A model generated the notes under the pieces. It was not told where the DNA came from. It ran no database searches and saw only the letters and a list, made by a program, of their open reading frames with translations. Position numbers and translations under genes: made by a program. From positions 1,550,001 to 1,614,000 of the forward strand of contig JAWKXN010000001.1 in the NCBI GenBank assembly GCA_041396965.1: a stretch of DNA of 64,000 nucleotides, in the 5' to 3' direction. This document shows positions 33,784 through 42,162 of the stretch, in pieces; the stretch's first letter is position 1; the number at the start of each line of letters is the position of its first letter. The DNA comes from Rickettsiales bacterium (GTDB taxonomy: Bacteria; Pseudomonadota; Alphaproteobacteria; Rickettsiales; SXRF01).

Positions 33784-34119
33784 ATGAAGCAAAAAATAGC
33801 TCTGCTTACGATAGCAGTAGTGTTGATTTTCTGTGCTTTTCCACAAGAATCAAAAGCGGAGGGATTTACCAGCGCAGAATTTCTAAAATGGCCTAAAAAT
33901 AAGCAGGACTCTTATATGAGTATATCTATTGGGATGACAGCATTTATCGCTAGTCAAACTGATGTTCATAAGAAAAAAGCATCATGTATTGATAATTGGT
34001 ATTACTCCGATAAAGCCAAAAAAAACACGTTCATACGTTCTGTTATGCAGGATAATTCAGGATACCATCCGCAAGCAATTATCTTGGGTGTAATTGAGAA
34101 GCAATGCGGAGAATTTTAA
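33784..34119 (+). CDS. Small secreted protein with two cysteines
   Basis: The 111-residue product starts with a signal peptide (KQKIALLTIAVVLIFCAFPQESKA, cut predicted after residue 26). The mature domain of about 85 residues is helical with Cys in KKASCIDNW and EKQCGEF, able to form a disulfide. Its size and two-cysteine pattern resemble Rap1a/Tai-type periplasmic immunity proteins, but the match is by shape only. It is convergent with the coiled-coil gene at 34120. Confidence 0.6.
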   Translation: MKQKIALLTIAVVLIFCAFPQESKAEGFTSAEFLKWPKNKQDSYMSISIGMTAFIASQTDVHKKKASCIDNWYYSDKAKKNTFIRSVMQDNSGYHPQAIILGVIEKQCGEF

Positions 34120-34860
34120 TTACATTTTGAACGCTGTTATTTCATGTGACATATTTTGGTGTGGATTTGCAGCAACGTCAGAAGCATCTAATTTGTTCTT
34201 AATAACCTCTGGAGCTTGTTCATAAACATCACGTTTAATCTCTTGTACTTCTTCCTTAGACGGCGGGCTATTTTCATCTTCCAGCCGCAATTTGGCTGCA
34301 CCCAATATTTCTATCTGGTAACGTGTTAAATCATCAATATTTTGACTGGTCTTATCAATGGCACTGGTGGTGGCTTTATATTCTTCATATGTCGGGGCAT
34401 CATCTCTCCAGACAATACCATCCAATGCGACCTGATCTGTAATCACCTCATCATTTTCGGCAATTACATCACCGAGCTTATTTCTGAACACCAACCTGCC
34501 ATCAGCAAGGCGATTGGCATTACACCGTATATTATCACGGTTTTCCGTCAATATTTTAAGCTGTTTATGCTCCCGCTTTAGCTCTTCTTCCGTGATACTC
34601 ATAACATCGGTAATAAGAGTAGTAGTTTCGTTGTAAAGTGCTAGATATTCAAGGTCTAGTAATAGCAGTTCCAGAGCCGTTAGTGTATGGAATTGTTCGC
34701 GTTTTTCTTTCTCTTGCTGGAGAGTAATGCGTTCACCAGATACCATGAAACGCTTTTGACGACCAACATCACGATCTGCAATCTCATTCTGCAAATCATG
34801 CTCATTCTGTTCCTGCCGTTTTACTCGGTCAGCATGTTGTTCTGTATCCTCATAAGGCAT
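34120..34860 (-). CDS. Hydrophilic helical protein, unknown function
   Basis: The 246-residue, charge-rich protein is predicted to be largely alpha helical, with coiled-coil-like stretches at about 15-65 and 75-115. The middle (RLADGRLVFRNKLGDVIAENDEVI) may form a small beta insertion. No domain is recognised. Its stop abuts that of the secreted-protein gene on the other strand. It is an element cargo or maintenance gene. Confidence 0.55.
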   Translation of the reverse strand: MPYEDTEQHADRVKRQEQNEHDLQNEIADRDVGRQKRFMVSGERITLQQEKEKREQFHTLTALELLLLDLEYLALYNETTTLITDVMSITEEELKREHKQLKILTENRDNIRCNANRLADGRLVFRNKLGDVIAENDEVITDQVALDGIVWRDDAPTYEEYKATTSAIDKTSQNIDDLTRYQIEILGAAKLRLEDENSPPSKEEVQEIKRDVYEQAPEVIKNKLDASDVAANPHQNMSHEITAFKM

Positions 34861-35320
34861 GTATCACCAAATTTATTATGTCGCTACATTCTAACGCATT
34901 TATAGGTTGTGAGTCAAAGTTATGTCAGCATTTTGTCCTTGATTGCAAATATGGTGACATAGGTTAGTGTCGGTATTGGCGTAGGGTAGTTTGTAGTAAG
35001 TGATTGGATAGTTGTACTACTGTATAGTTTTTATCCGTTTTTATAGTTTTAAGGCTTACGCAAGATGTGCGGTGGGTAGTACCACCGCATCTTGTCTCAC
35101 TGCACTGCGTTTGCTCGGCAAAGGAAACCCGCTGCGCGTTTCCTGTTGCATACCTTCCAGCTTAAGTACAGCACGAACATTCGTGAGTAATAAAAATTGG
35201 ATTTATTGCTCAAATATACGCAAAATATGAGTTATAAAATGGTTGTTTATCACTCATCATCTAAAGGCAATAAGTCAAGAAATGCTTGCTATTCTGTAAA
35301 TATTACCTTATATCTGTAGT
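34861..35320. other. Gap with two strong hairpins, no gene seen
   Basis: The 460 bases lie between the helical-protein gene and abiEi. Hairpin one is at 35061-35094 (CAAGATG...GCGGTGG with CCACCGCATCTTG, a two-base bulge). Hairpin two is at 35122-35144 (AGGAAAC/GTTTCCT). The GC-rich hairpins stand out from the AT-rich surroundings. The last 90 bases probably hold the abiE promoter. No convincing reading frame is present. Confidence 0.5.
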
Positions 35321-36085
35321 ATGGCTACAGAAAAAGAGCAAAAAATAAAGAAATTGTTAGCACTGCATCGGCAAGGTACGGTTAGCCTTGCCGCTTGGCT
35401 TGTTGCGTCAGGCATATCAACCGATTTACAAGCCTATTACCGCAAAAGCGGTTGGTTACAGTCCATAGGGCGTGGTGCCTTTATACGCCCGAATGATACT
35501 GTAAACTGGCAGGGTGGTCTATATGCGCTACAATCACAAAGTCATCTGCCAGTGCATGTTGGGGCATTAACTGCACTTTCCATGAAGGGAATGGCACATT
35601 ATGTGCGGGTGGGAGGTGAGCCTGTTTTTCTGTTTTCTTCCCCTAACACTACATTACCCACATGGTTTAGGAATTATGATTGGGGAGTAAGATTACACCA
35701 TATCTCTACTTCTATATTGCCGAATGAAGTAGGGATAATGGAACATGAAGAAAAAACCTTCACCATCCGTATAGCCAGCCCTGAACGTGCTATCATGGAG
35801 TGCCTGCATCTTGCGCCAGATAAACTCGATCTGGTGGAGTGCTATCAAGTGATAGAGGGGCTGACTACATTGCGCCCGAAACTACTGCAATCATTGCTGG
35901 AGCAATGCAATTCCATCAAGGTAAAACGCGTGTTCCTCTATATGGCGAAGAAAGCAGGGCATGACTGGTATAAACGTCTGGATAGTAACAAGCTGGATTT
36001 AGGCACAGGTAGCCGTACCATCACCAAAGGCGTGTATGATGCCGAATTTGCCATCACTGTACCAGAGGAACTGCATAAGTTATGA
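35321..36085 (+). CDS. abiEi: AbiEi-family antitoxin (type IV toxin-antitoxin)
   Basis: The 254-residue protein has an N-terminal winged helix that binds DNA (AAWLVASGISTDLQAYYRKSGWLQSIGRGAFIRP) and a C-terminal antitoxin domain, matching AbiEi. It represses its operon and counters the nucleotidyltransferase AbiEii. The stop overlaps the abiEii ATG by four bases. AbiE systems cause abortive infection and also stabilise mobile elements. Confidence 0.92.
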   Translation: MATEKEQKIKKLLALHRQGTVSLAAWLVASGISTDLQAYYRKSGWLQSIGRGAFIRPNDTVNWQGGLYALQSQSHLPVHVGALTALSMKGMAHYVRVGGEPVFLFSSPNTTLPTWFRNYDWGVRLHHISTSILPNEVGIMEHEEKTFTIRIASPERAIMECLHLAPDKLDLVECYQVIEGLTTLRPKLLQSLLEQCNSIKVKRVFLYMAKKAGHDWYKRLDSNKLDLGTGSRTITKGVYDAEFAITVPEELHKL

Positions 36086-36999
36086 TTGCTGAGAATTACC
36101 GCGCACAGGTCGATCTTTTATTACAGGTAATGCCGCATGTTGCCAAAGAGGGTTGCTTTGCCTTAAAAGGCGGCACAGCGATTAATATGTTCGTTTGGGA
36201 TATGCCGCGTTTGTCGGTAGATATTGACCTAACCTATCTGCCCTTTGATGACCGTACTACCGCTATGCGCAATATCACAGAAGCCTTGCAGCGAATTAAA
36301 GAGCGTGTGGAAAGTACGGTTCTTAATTGCAGGGCGCGGCTTGTTCCGCAAAGTGACGGTCAGGAAGCCAAACTTACCTGTCAAATTCCGAGTGCTCAGA
36401 TTAAGATTGAAGTCAACACAACCATGCGCGGTCACTTGTTTCCAGCGCAGGAAATGGATGTTGCCGATGCTGTGGAGAACGAGTTTGGTCGTTTTATCAG
36501 CATGTCAGTGCTTTCAAAAGCCGAATTATTCGGTGGTAAACTCTGTGCCGCACTAGACCGTCAGCATCCCCGTGATTTATTTGATATATCACGACTCTAT
36601 GAGGAAAGCGGCATTACCGATTATATTCGACAGGGTTTTATCATGGGCTTGCTCAGTAGCCCACGCCCCATCCATGAAATGATCCGCCCGAACCTGCTAG
36701 ATCAACGCCAGACATTTGAGACCCAATTTGCAGGTATGACGGAAGTGCCATTCACCTATGTTGATTTTGAAGCCACGCGTGAAAGATTCATTGCTGACCT
36801 CAATAATGGCTTCACCGATACACACAAGCAATTCTTACTGAGCTTCAAAAACGCAGAGCCAGATTGGAGCTTATTCCCACATGAGAAGCTCAAAGACCTG
36901 CCAGCCGTACAGTGGAAGTTGCAGAACATTGAAACACTGAAATCCAAAAACCCCGCCAAGCATGCGGAACAGTTGAAGGCACTTGAGGAGCGTCTCTAG
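36082..36999 (+). CDS. abiEii: AbiEii nucleotidyltransferase toxin
   Basis: The 305-residue protein has the AbiEii nucleotidyltransferase core FALKGGTAINMFVWDMPRLSVDIDLTYLP (Lys-Gly-Gly and the metal-binding Asp-x-Asp). These are followed by LSKAELFGGKLCAALDRQHPRDLFDI, which carries the family's catalytic Lys and Asp. Relatives add nucleotides to tRNA acceptor ends and arrest growth. It is translationally coupled to abiEi and completes the pair. Confidence 0.93.
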   Translation: MIAENYRAQVDLLLQVMPHVAKEGCFALKGGTAINMFVWDMPRLSVDIDLTYLPFDDRTTAMRNITEALQRIKERVESTVLNCRARLVPQSDGQEAKLTCQIPSAQIKIEVNTTMRGHLFPAQEMDVADAVENEFGRFISMSVLSKAELFGGKLCAALDRQHPRDLFDISRLYEESGITDYIRQGFIMGLLSSPRPIHEMIRPNLLDQRQTFETQFAGMTEVPFTYVDFEATRERFIADLNNGFTDTHKQFLLSFKNAEPDWSLFPHEKLKDLPAVQWKLQNIETLKSKNPAKHAEQLKALEERL

Positions 37000-37060
37000 A
37001 ACTAATTGGTACTCAAAACTCTAGGATGCAGAAATCTTAATTGTAATTTGCTATAGAGGT

Positions 37061-38767
37061 TTAAAGGGTTTCTTGATATTTCTTCTTAAGAAAACGACTT
37101 GTTTTCGTAAAGCGCGCTCTAACAAAGGAATCTAGGTCTTCAAGACGTGCATTACCCTCAAACTCTAGACGATCAGAGTTTAATGTAAGAATGTATTGAG
37201 AGTTGCCAAAGTCAGATTTATTTTCAAGAAACAAAATACTCTTCACAAGCGTATCTTGATCTACATCAAAGATGTTATCGTGAATTAGGAAGCCTGGATG
37301 TCTCTCCCTGGTATAATGATTAAGCAAGAGCGCTATGTCATATATGAAGACCTTTTCACGTTCCACACTATGACTGCCATCGCTATCTATCCTCATCGTG
37401 ATTTCAACGACTTGCTTTTTGATTGAGTGTTTGATTTGGAATGAGGCTTGCTTGTTTCCCTGAATATACTCGTGAATTCCAAGAATTGTTTTCTCAAAAT
37501 CATCAATCACCTTCTTTTGAGATTGAATTTGAGACTGGAGCTTAAGCAGACTAACTTCTTTCTCACTACGAATTCTTAATTTTTCAGATTCCAGATAATC
37601 GTATCTATCGACAAAACTCCTTAGTTGAGAAAATTGATCTGATTTTTCTTTAAATGCTGTATAGGTCTGTTTCAAGTTCTTCAACTCACCTTGCTGGTCT
37701 AATACAGCTAGGTTTTCTGCATAACGTTTATCCAAAGAAGATAATTCATTATTTATCTCTACCACTTCCTTAGAAAGTGAATCTCTCCTGCTATGCAACA
37801 GTTTGTTTTGGAAGTCATCTATCCGCTGTTTGAAGCTCATTACTTCTGTAAGATCTTTTGCAATTAAAGTGCCCAATCCTTCTTTGAGTTGCTCATAGAA
37901 TTCAGAGATTTCATCAGGATCAATTTCTACTTTTTGTGATACAGATTTCAGCTTTGATAGCTGTTGCTTGAGAATTGTTTTTTTTCTTCGTCTCAAGTCG
38001 ATCTCAGACTCCAGTTCAATGATTTCATCTTTTATAAGATCAAATCCCTTGATATTCTCTAGTTTTTCTATGCTTGCTTCTATGGAACTCACTTCATCAT
38101 TAAGTTCATTAAGATCAGAACGAGCATCATCAATATCTTTTTGCCTTAGCAAATGGACGTTTTCTTTTATTCTTTTGATGTCATTTGTTAGCTCGTCTAT
38201 TTCTTTGATATGGTTCTTTATCTCTTCGTAGAGGCTTATTTCAATACCAAGCAAATAAAGATGCGCAGTATAATCATCTGGCACTCTGCGCTCGGTGTCA
38301 TAACATTTCACAAGAGATTTAAACTCTGAACGCTCATCTCTGATAAGCGGCCCTAGCATCACTCGAAACGAAGGATAAAGGGTATCGCTATGAGCAAATA
38401 ACTTTTCTGTCAAATACTGAGTTGCATCTTCTAATTTAGTAAATTCGATCTGATTATTATTTTCAATGAGGATCGGTTGTTCGGACTCTGCAACAGACCT
38501 TTTTATAGTGTAAGTAAGCCCCGCTATCTCAAAGTCAAGACATACAAATGTTTCAGGGGGGAAAACCTCTTTAGGTATGCGAGCAACGCGGCTATCTGCT
38601 TTTCTTTTAAGCAGGGCAAAATTTATAAACTCTATGCAGAGAGATTTACCTACACCATTACGCTTGTCGCTTGATTCATCTTTTTCGCCCAAAATAAGGT
38701 TTAGCCCCTCCTTAAAATCAATGGGGTCAATTGCTTCTGGTACTGTATATAAGCGATTGATCTTCAT
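37061..38767 (-). CDS. DUF2326 ABC/SMC-like ATPase of an ABC-3C system
   Basis: The 568-residue protein has an SMC-like head with Walker A NGVGKS (residues 37-42), a long coiled coil (about 165-430) and a C-terminal head half with LLNHYTRERHPGFLIHDNIFD in the Walker B position. DUF2326 proteins are the ATPase of 'ABC three-component' conflict systems. It is third in a tightly packed operon after the SMEK gene and the middle component; the start overlaps the latter by four bases. Confidence 0.85.
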   Translation of the reverse strand: MKINRLYTVPEAIDPIDFKEGLNLILGEKDESSDKRNGVGKSLCIEFINFALLKRKADSRVARIPKEVFPPETFVCLDFEIAGLTYTIKRSVAESEQPILIENNNQIEFTKLEDATQYLTEKLFAHSDTLYPSFRVMLGPLIRDERSEFKSLVKCYDTERRVPDDYTAHLYLLGIEISLYEEIKNHIKEIDELTNDIKRIKENVHLLRQKDIDDARSDLNELNDEVSSIEASIEKLENIKGFDLIKDEIIELESEIDLRRRKKTILKQQLSKLKSVSQKVEIDPDEISEFYEQLKEGLGTLIAKDLTEVMSFKQRIDDFQNKLLHSRRDSLSKEVVEINNELSSLDKRYAENLAVLDQQGELKNLKQTYTAFKEKSDQFSQLRSFVDRYDYLESEKLRIRSEKEVSLLKLQSQIQSQKKVIDDFEKTILGIHEYIQGNKQASFQIKHSIKKQVVEITMRIDSDGSHSVEREKVFIYDIALLLNHYTRERHPGFLIHDNIFDVDQDTLVKSILFLENKSDFGNSQYILTLNSDRLEFEGNARLEDLDSFVRARFTKTSRFLKKKYQETL

Positions 38768-39006
38768 GATTTCTCGATACGGGTAATGTATGAATGTTGA
38801 AAATCTATGATTTCTAAACTGAAAAGAAACATCATAGCAAAATAAAGATTCTTGGTGCTAAACCAATGCTCTGTTTTGAAGTGATCCGCAATATCAAAGA
38901 TACTTATACGTCGCAGTTTTGCAGATTCCATATACTCAAGAATTTTATAGCCCAAAATTGGGGGTGAGGTCAGGAGGCTTTCATCTTTCAAAAAAAGGTT
39001 AGACAT
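38764..39006 (-). CDS. ABC-3C middle component (MC6-like)
   Basis: The 80-residue protein (PPILGYKILEYMESAKLRRISIFDIADHF ... LYFAMMFLFSLEIIDF) is a small winged-helix-like protein between the SMEK and DUF2326 genes. It overlaps the former by eight bases and the latter by four. Short linkers of this kind connect effector and ATPase in ABC-3C systems. The assignment rests mainly on size, fold pattern and order. Confidence 0.75.
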   Translation of the reverse strand: MSNLFLKDESLLTSPPILGYKILEYMESAKLRRISIFDIADHFKTEHWFSTKNLYFAMMFLFSLEIIDFQHSYITRIEKS

Positions 39007-39961
39007 TCACTGCCTCCTTATTAGGAAACACGTTACATCTAATCAGTTGATCAACGAGAAAAAATCTAATTGCATTTTCGTCATATTCAGTTCCATTTTC
39101 CGATAGGAGACCTTTGTAAGAAGCAACTAAAGCCTTCAAAGCCTCTGTTGCATCACCATTGTTCTGGTTCAGAACATCATCACTAGATGTTTTTAGGTGT
39201 AGCCCAAGACGTCTAATTCTCGTATGCCCAATATCAGCTTGCTCAAGCACATCACTAAGCACCTGACCGTATTCGGCATAAAGGTCTTGATATTCATTCG
39301 TAAGGAAATCGGCATGTGCTGCAAACCGTTCGTTGATTTTTCCATCTGGGTCAGGCGCATCAATGAATCCATTACCTGCTGATGGATGGCTTTCATCGCT
39401 TAGCACTGAAATCAACGAAATGAAGGTATGTATTTCTTTGGCTAATGTTTGGTCAGGACTGTAAAGTATTTGCTGCTCAAGGAATTCACAAATCTCTTTT
39501 ACTCGCTCTAAAGAGAGGCCATTAATGTCACTAAGAATCTTGCTTATATCCCAAACATCTTCACTGGTGCTAAGTTGGTAGTCACCATAGTCAACCGATG
39601 CTGTTTTGTACTGTTTTTTTGAAGTAATGATGAGAACGACAAGGCGATCATATTTTTTGTTTAATTCCTTACCAACAAAAGATTCAACTGTCTTCTTTAT
39701 CTTCGATAGATCAGCCGTCGATGTTACTTGAATGGTAATGCTGCGTTCTTCATCACCTAAGTCTATAGCAGTTGCGTTTGGAACAATCGCATTAATATTT
39801 TGAAGATTATACCCATACAAAAGGTTTAAAAAGTCTCGGTAAAAATTTTCTGAAACAACGTTTGTATCGGTAAGATTAAGCGAATTGCTCAGCTCTACCT
39901 GCGTTTTAAGCATAGAGAGCTTTTCTATAATTTTGTCAATATGCTTTTGGCGTTCTAACAT
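38999..39961 (-). CDS. SMEK-domain protein of an ABC-3C system
   Basis: The ATG at 39961 is chosen over the TTG at 39967. The roughly 320-residue protein begins LERQKHIDKIIEKLSMLKTQVEL, then SENFYRDFLNLLYGYNLQNIN and the nuclease-like core DLGDEERSITIQVTSTADLSKIKKTVESF ... YDRLVVLIIT, which define the SMEK domain. The core's Gln-x-Thr pattern resembles restriction-endonuclease-like folds. It is the presumed sensor or effector, first in the three-gene operon. Confidence 0.83.
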   Translation of the reverse strand: MLERQKHIDKIIEKLSMLKTQVELSNSLNLTDTNVVSENFYRDFLNLLYGYNLQNINAIVPNATAIDLGDEERSITIQVTSTADLSKIKKTVESFVGKELNKKYDRLVVLIITSKKQYKTASVDYGDYQLSTSEDVWDISKILSDINGLSLERVKEICEFLEQQILYSPDQTLAKEIHTFISLISVLSDESHPSAGNGFIDAPDPDGKINERFAAHADFLTNEYQDLYAEYGQVLSDVLEQADIGHTRIRRLGLHLKTSSDDVLNQNNGDATEALKALVASYKGLLSENGTEYDENAIRFFLVDQLIRCNVFPNKEAVNV

Positions 39962-39967
39962 TATCAA

Positions 39968-40333
39968 CTGCGCTTATTTCGATGGAGCCTCTTTCATCCT
40001 GAGTGCCGTGTATTTGAAAATAGAAGAATAAGAAATATACCACAAGCAATAAGTCAGCTTTTTTAGTATAGTTCAATTAAATAAACAGATTACTGGTATT
40101 TTAGATACATGTAAGATCCCTCAACAACTAGCTTTAACCATTAATAAGACTTAGGGCACCGCCCTCAGCGTACTCCGATAAAAATAGACAAGACCGTGGC
40201 TCAGTTCCTTGCGCCCGCACCAATCTTGTCGATTTTTCTCTTCCGTTTGCACACCCGCTGTTCACCACGAGGCAGGGTTACAAGCGAGCCAATTATAGTT
40301 TGCGTTACAACCCAACTCAAAGGAGATACAGCA
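39968..40333. other. Leader region of ardA, no gene seen
   Basis: The 366 bases between the SMEK and ardA starts hold no credible gene. The frame open from 40196 lacks protein-like character before the ArdA start. The prominent feature is the hairpin at 40180-40237. The stretch 40140-40330 is much richer in GC than its surroundings, as expected of a structured leader. Confidence 0.6.
40180..40237 (+). promoter_or_regulatory. Long hairpin upstream of ardA, possible single-strand promoter
   Basis: AAAAATAGACAAGA (40180-40193) and TCTTGTCGATTTTT (40224-40237) pair over 14 bases with one mismatch around a 30-base loop. It lies 96 bases before the ArdA start. Plasmid leading-region genes such as ardA are known to use hairpin promoters active on incoming single-stranded DNA. 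Alternatively the T run marks a terminator. Confidence 0.45.
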
Positions 40334-40840
40334 ATGACACAGTTTTACGCCCAGCCTTACGATATTAGTGCAACAGGTTTTTATTTTGAAGACATGCAGG
40401 AGTATAACGCACGCTATGCAGCTTGCAAAAATGACTTTGGCGGTCAGGTGGAAGAATTTGAAATCCAATTTATTGACGGAGAAACCATAGACGCAGATCT
40501 TTTTAAGGCTTTGAGTATTCATCAAGGCAATATTCACCATTTTATAGAAGCAATAGGAGAATGGGAGGAACACGAAAAACAAGCTGTGATTATTGCAGTA
40601 GGCGAATGTGGCTATAGCTTTGATTTTGAAAGCAACAGCCCAGACGATTTTGACGTAGATATTTATCATGTGGATAGCATGCGCGACCTTGCAGTGCAAT
40701 TTGTTGACGATGGGATATATGGTGAAATCCCCGCAAATATTAGCTTTTACATTGATTATGACGCAATGGCACGGGATTTATCCTTAGATTACAACGAAAC
40801 CATCATTGCTGGTGACAATATCATTTATCGTTGCACATGA
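40334..40840 (+). CDS. ardA: Antirestriction protein ArdA
   Basis: The ATG at 40334 is preceded by AAAGGAG; the long frame from 40196 is spurious. The 168-residue acidic protein is a DNA mimic that blocks type I restriction enzymes during transfer. It shows the family pattern FYFEDMQEYNARYAAC, EFEIQFIDGE, and the acidic end ISFYIDYDAMARDLSLDYNETIIAG. It is followed by a small membrane gene. Confidence 0.93.
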   Translation: MTQFYAQPYDISATGFYFEDMQEYNARYAACKNDFGGQVEEFEIQFIDGETIDADLFKALSIHQGNIHHFIEAIGEWEEHEKQAVIIAVGECGYSFDFESNSPDDFDVDIYHVDSMRDLAVQFVDDGIYGEIPANISFYIDYDAMARDLSLDYNETIIAGDNIIYRCT

Positions 40841-40970
40841 GAGAAATCCTGTGGAAGATTAAAAATAATAAAAAGAAACAAATGCTCAAAGATAAGCAAA
40901 TTTGTATTTTGTAAACAGCATGTGTTACACTTGCTTTGTTTTGAAAAATAATTAGAGAAACCAATAATAA

Positions 40971-41159
40971 ATGATTAAAGAAGCAGGGAAAGAATTAGCC
41001 AAATTAGGATTGATTAGTATATTTGGCTTGGCTGTTTTGACTATAGCAAATTATGGCAAAGAGATGCAGGAAAAATTGGAAGAAAAAGATAAGGCGTTAC
41101 GCGAGTGTCAAAAAAAGAAAAATGATGGATACACAGTATCTAACGAGCATGAGCCATAG
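40971..41159 (+). CDS. 62-residue single-span membrane protein
   Basis: The frame reads MIKEAGKELAKLGLISIFGLAVLTIANYGKEM and then a helical, highly charged tail (QEKLEEKDKALRECQKKKND). One membrane helix is likely at about residues 12-28. It lies 130 bases after ardA on the same strand. No family is recognised. Confidence 0.5.
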   Translation: MIKEAGKELAKLGLISIFGLAVLTIANYGKEMQEKLEEKDKALRECQKKKNDGYTVSNEHEP

Positions 41160-41179
41160 TTTTGCAACACGCATATTGC

Positions 41180-42037
41180 CTATATTGTGTTTATATCAAC
41201 AGGTTTGTATCTTTTAACAAGTTCGCCTATTTGATTTTCAACAGCTTCTAAAATAATATTGTTTTTACGGTCATTAGAAACTATCAGATTTATAGATTCA
41301 TCCGTCGTTTTTCCTAGCCAATAGAATCCCATCCATGCTTTGTTGTCTACCTTATAGATAGAGCAGGTAGGCAGGGAACTATAAAGTCTTAATTCTATCC
41401 TTTTCATCTCTTTTTTAATTTCTACTTCCGATAAATTTGGCTTTTCAGCTATTAGTTCCTCTTCCATACTTTTATAGAAATTTTTTATGTAATCTATATT
41501 CCCGCGAATGCTATTTGGCACTTTATCTGCATCTAGTTTCAAGTCAGCACTTCTTTGTCTTGCATATTCTGTATCAGGATTAAGAAGGAATATTCTAATT
41601 TTACCACCGTTTCTAAAAATAGTTTTAGCATGAAAAAAAAGCAAAGGCTGTATATTAGGTGACCATGTTTGCACAAGGTCAAAATTCTTCCCATTTGTAA
41701 CAGCCTTATATATATCATCATAGGTTAGTCTTTGGACTATATTTGATAGACCATAATCAAAAAGTTGCTGACCTTGTAGGCTATTATTCAATATTTTTAT
41801 CAGCTCAGCTTTCATGGAAGTCAGAGCGACAGAATCCAGCATAATTGAAATTACTCCCGTTATAACAAGAGGAACACCAAGCTCCCTAAATCCCTGACGT
41901 ATATTAGTGTAATCATCAGAAAGTAGACTAGGAAAAACAAAAAGAAATAGCATTCCAGCAATGATTAAAGCCATAGCAACAATTATTAGCTTGCTATCAA
42001 AAATACGTTTTAGATTCATAGCAATTAACCATATCAA
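41180..42037 (-). CDS. Membrane-anchored orphan protein, possible effector
   Basis: The 285-residue protein has two membrane helices (about 17-35 and 54-69) and a cytoplasmic domain with a helical linker. The domain core (FHAKTIFRNGGKIRIFLLNPDTEYARQRSADL) resembles the fold used by membrane-tethered PLD-like or nucleotide-binding effectors of bacterial conflict systems, with the LLNPDT element, but the HxK catalytic motif is not clear. It is transcribed toward ardA and lies beside the relaxase. I do not assign an activity. Confidence 0.55.
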   Translation of the reverse strand: MIWLIAMNLKRIFDSKLIIVAMALIIAGMLFLFVFPSLLSDDYTNIRQGFRELGVPLVITGVISIMLDSVALTSMKAELIKILNNSLQGQQLFDYGLSNIVQRLTYDDIYKAVTNGKNFDLVQTWSPNIQPLLFFHAKTIFRNGGKIRIFLLNPDTEYARQRSADLKLDADKVPNSIRGNIDYIKNFYKSMEEELIAEKPNLSEVEIKKEMKRIELRLYSSLPTCSIYKVDNKAWMGFYWLGKTTDESINLIVSNDRKNNIILEAVENQIGELVKRYKPVDINTI

Positions 42038-42162
42038 GTGAAATTATTAAGACGGTTAAACTATATTATGAAAAATAATTTACAACAACCACTATTTATA
42101 TAGTCATTATCTACGGACAGGATATTGACGCTATGCTGGAATAAGAAAAAGGCTATAATACA

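Noticed and set aside
40196..40333. Longer ArdA start from 40196
   Set aside because: It would run through the structured leader with no ribosome site, while 40334 has AAAGGAG and matches the family N-terminus.
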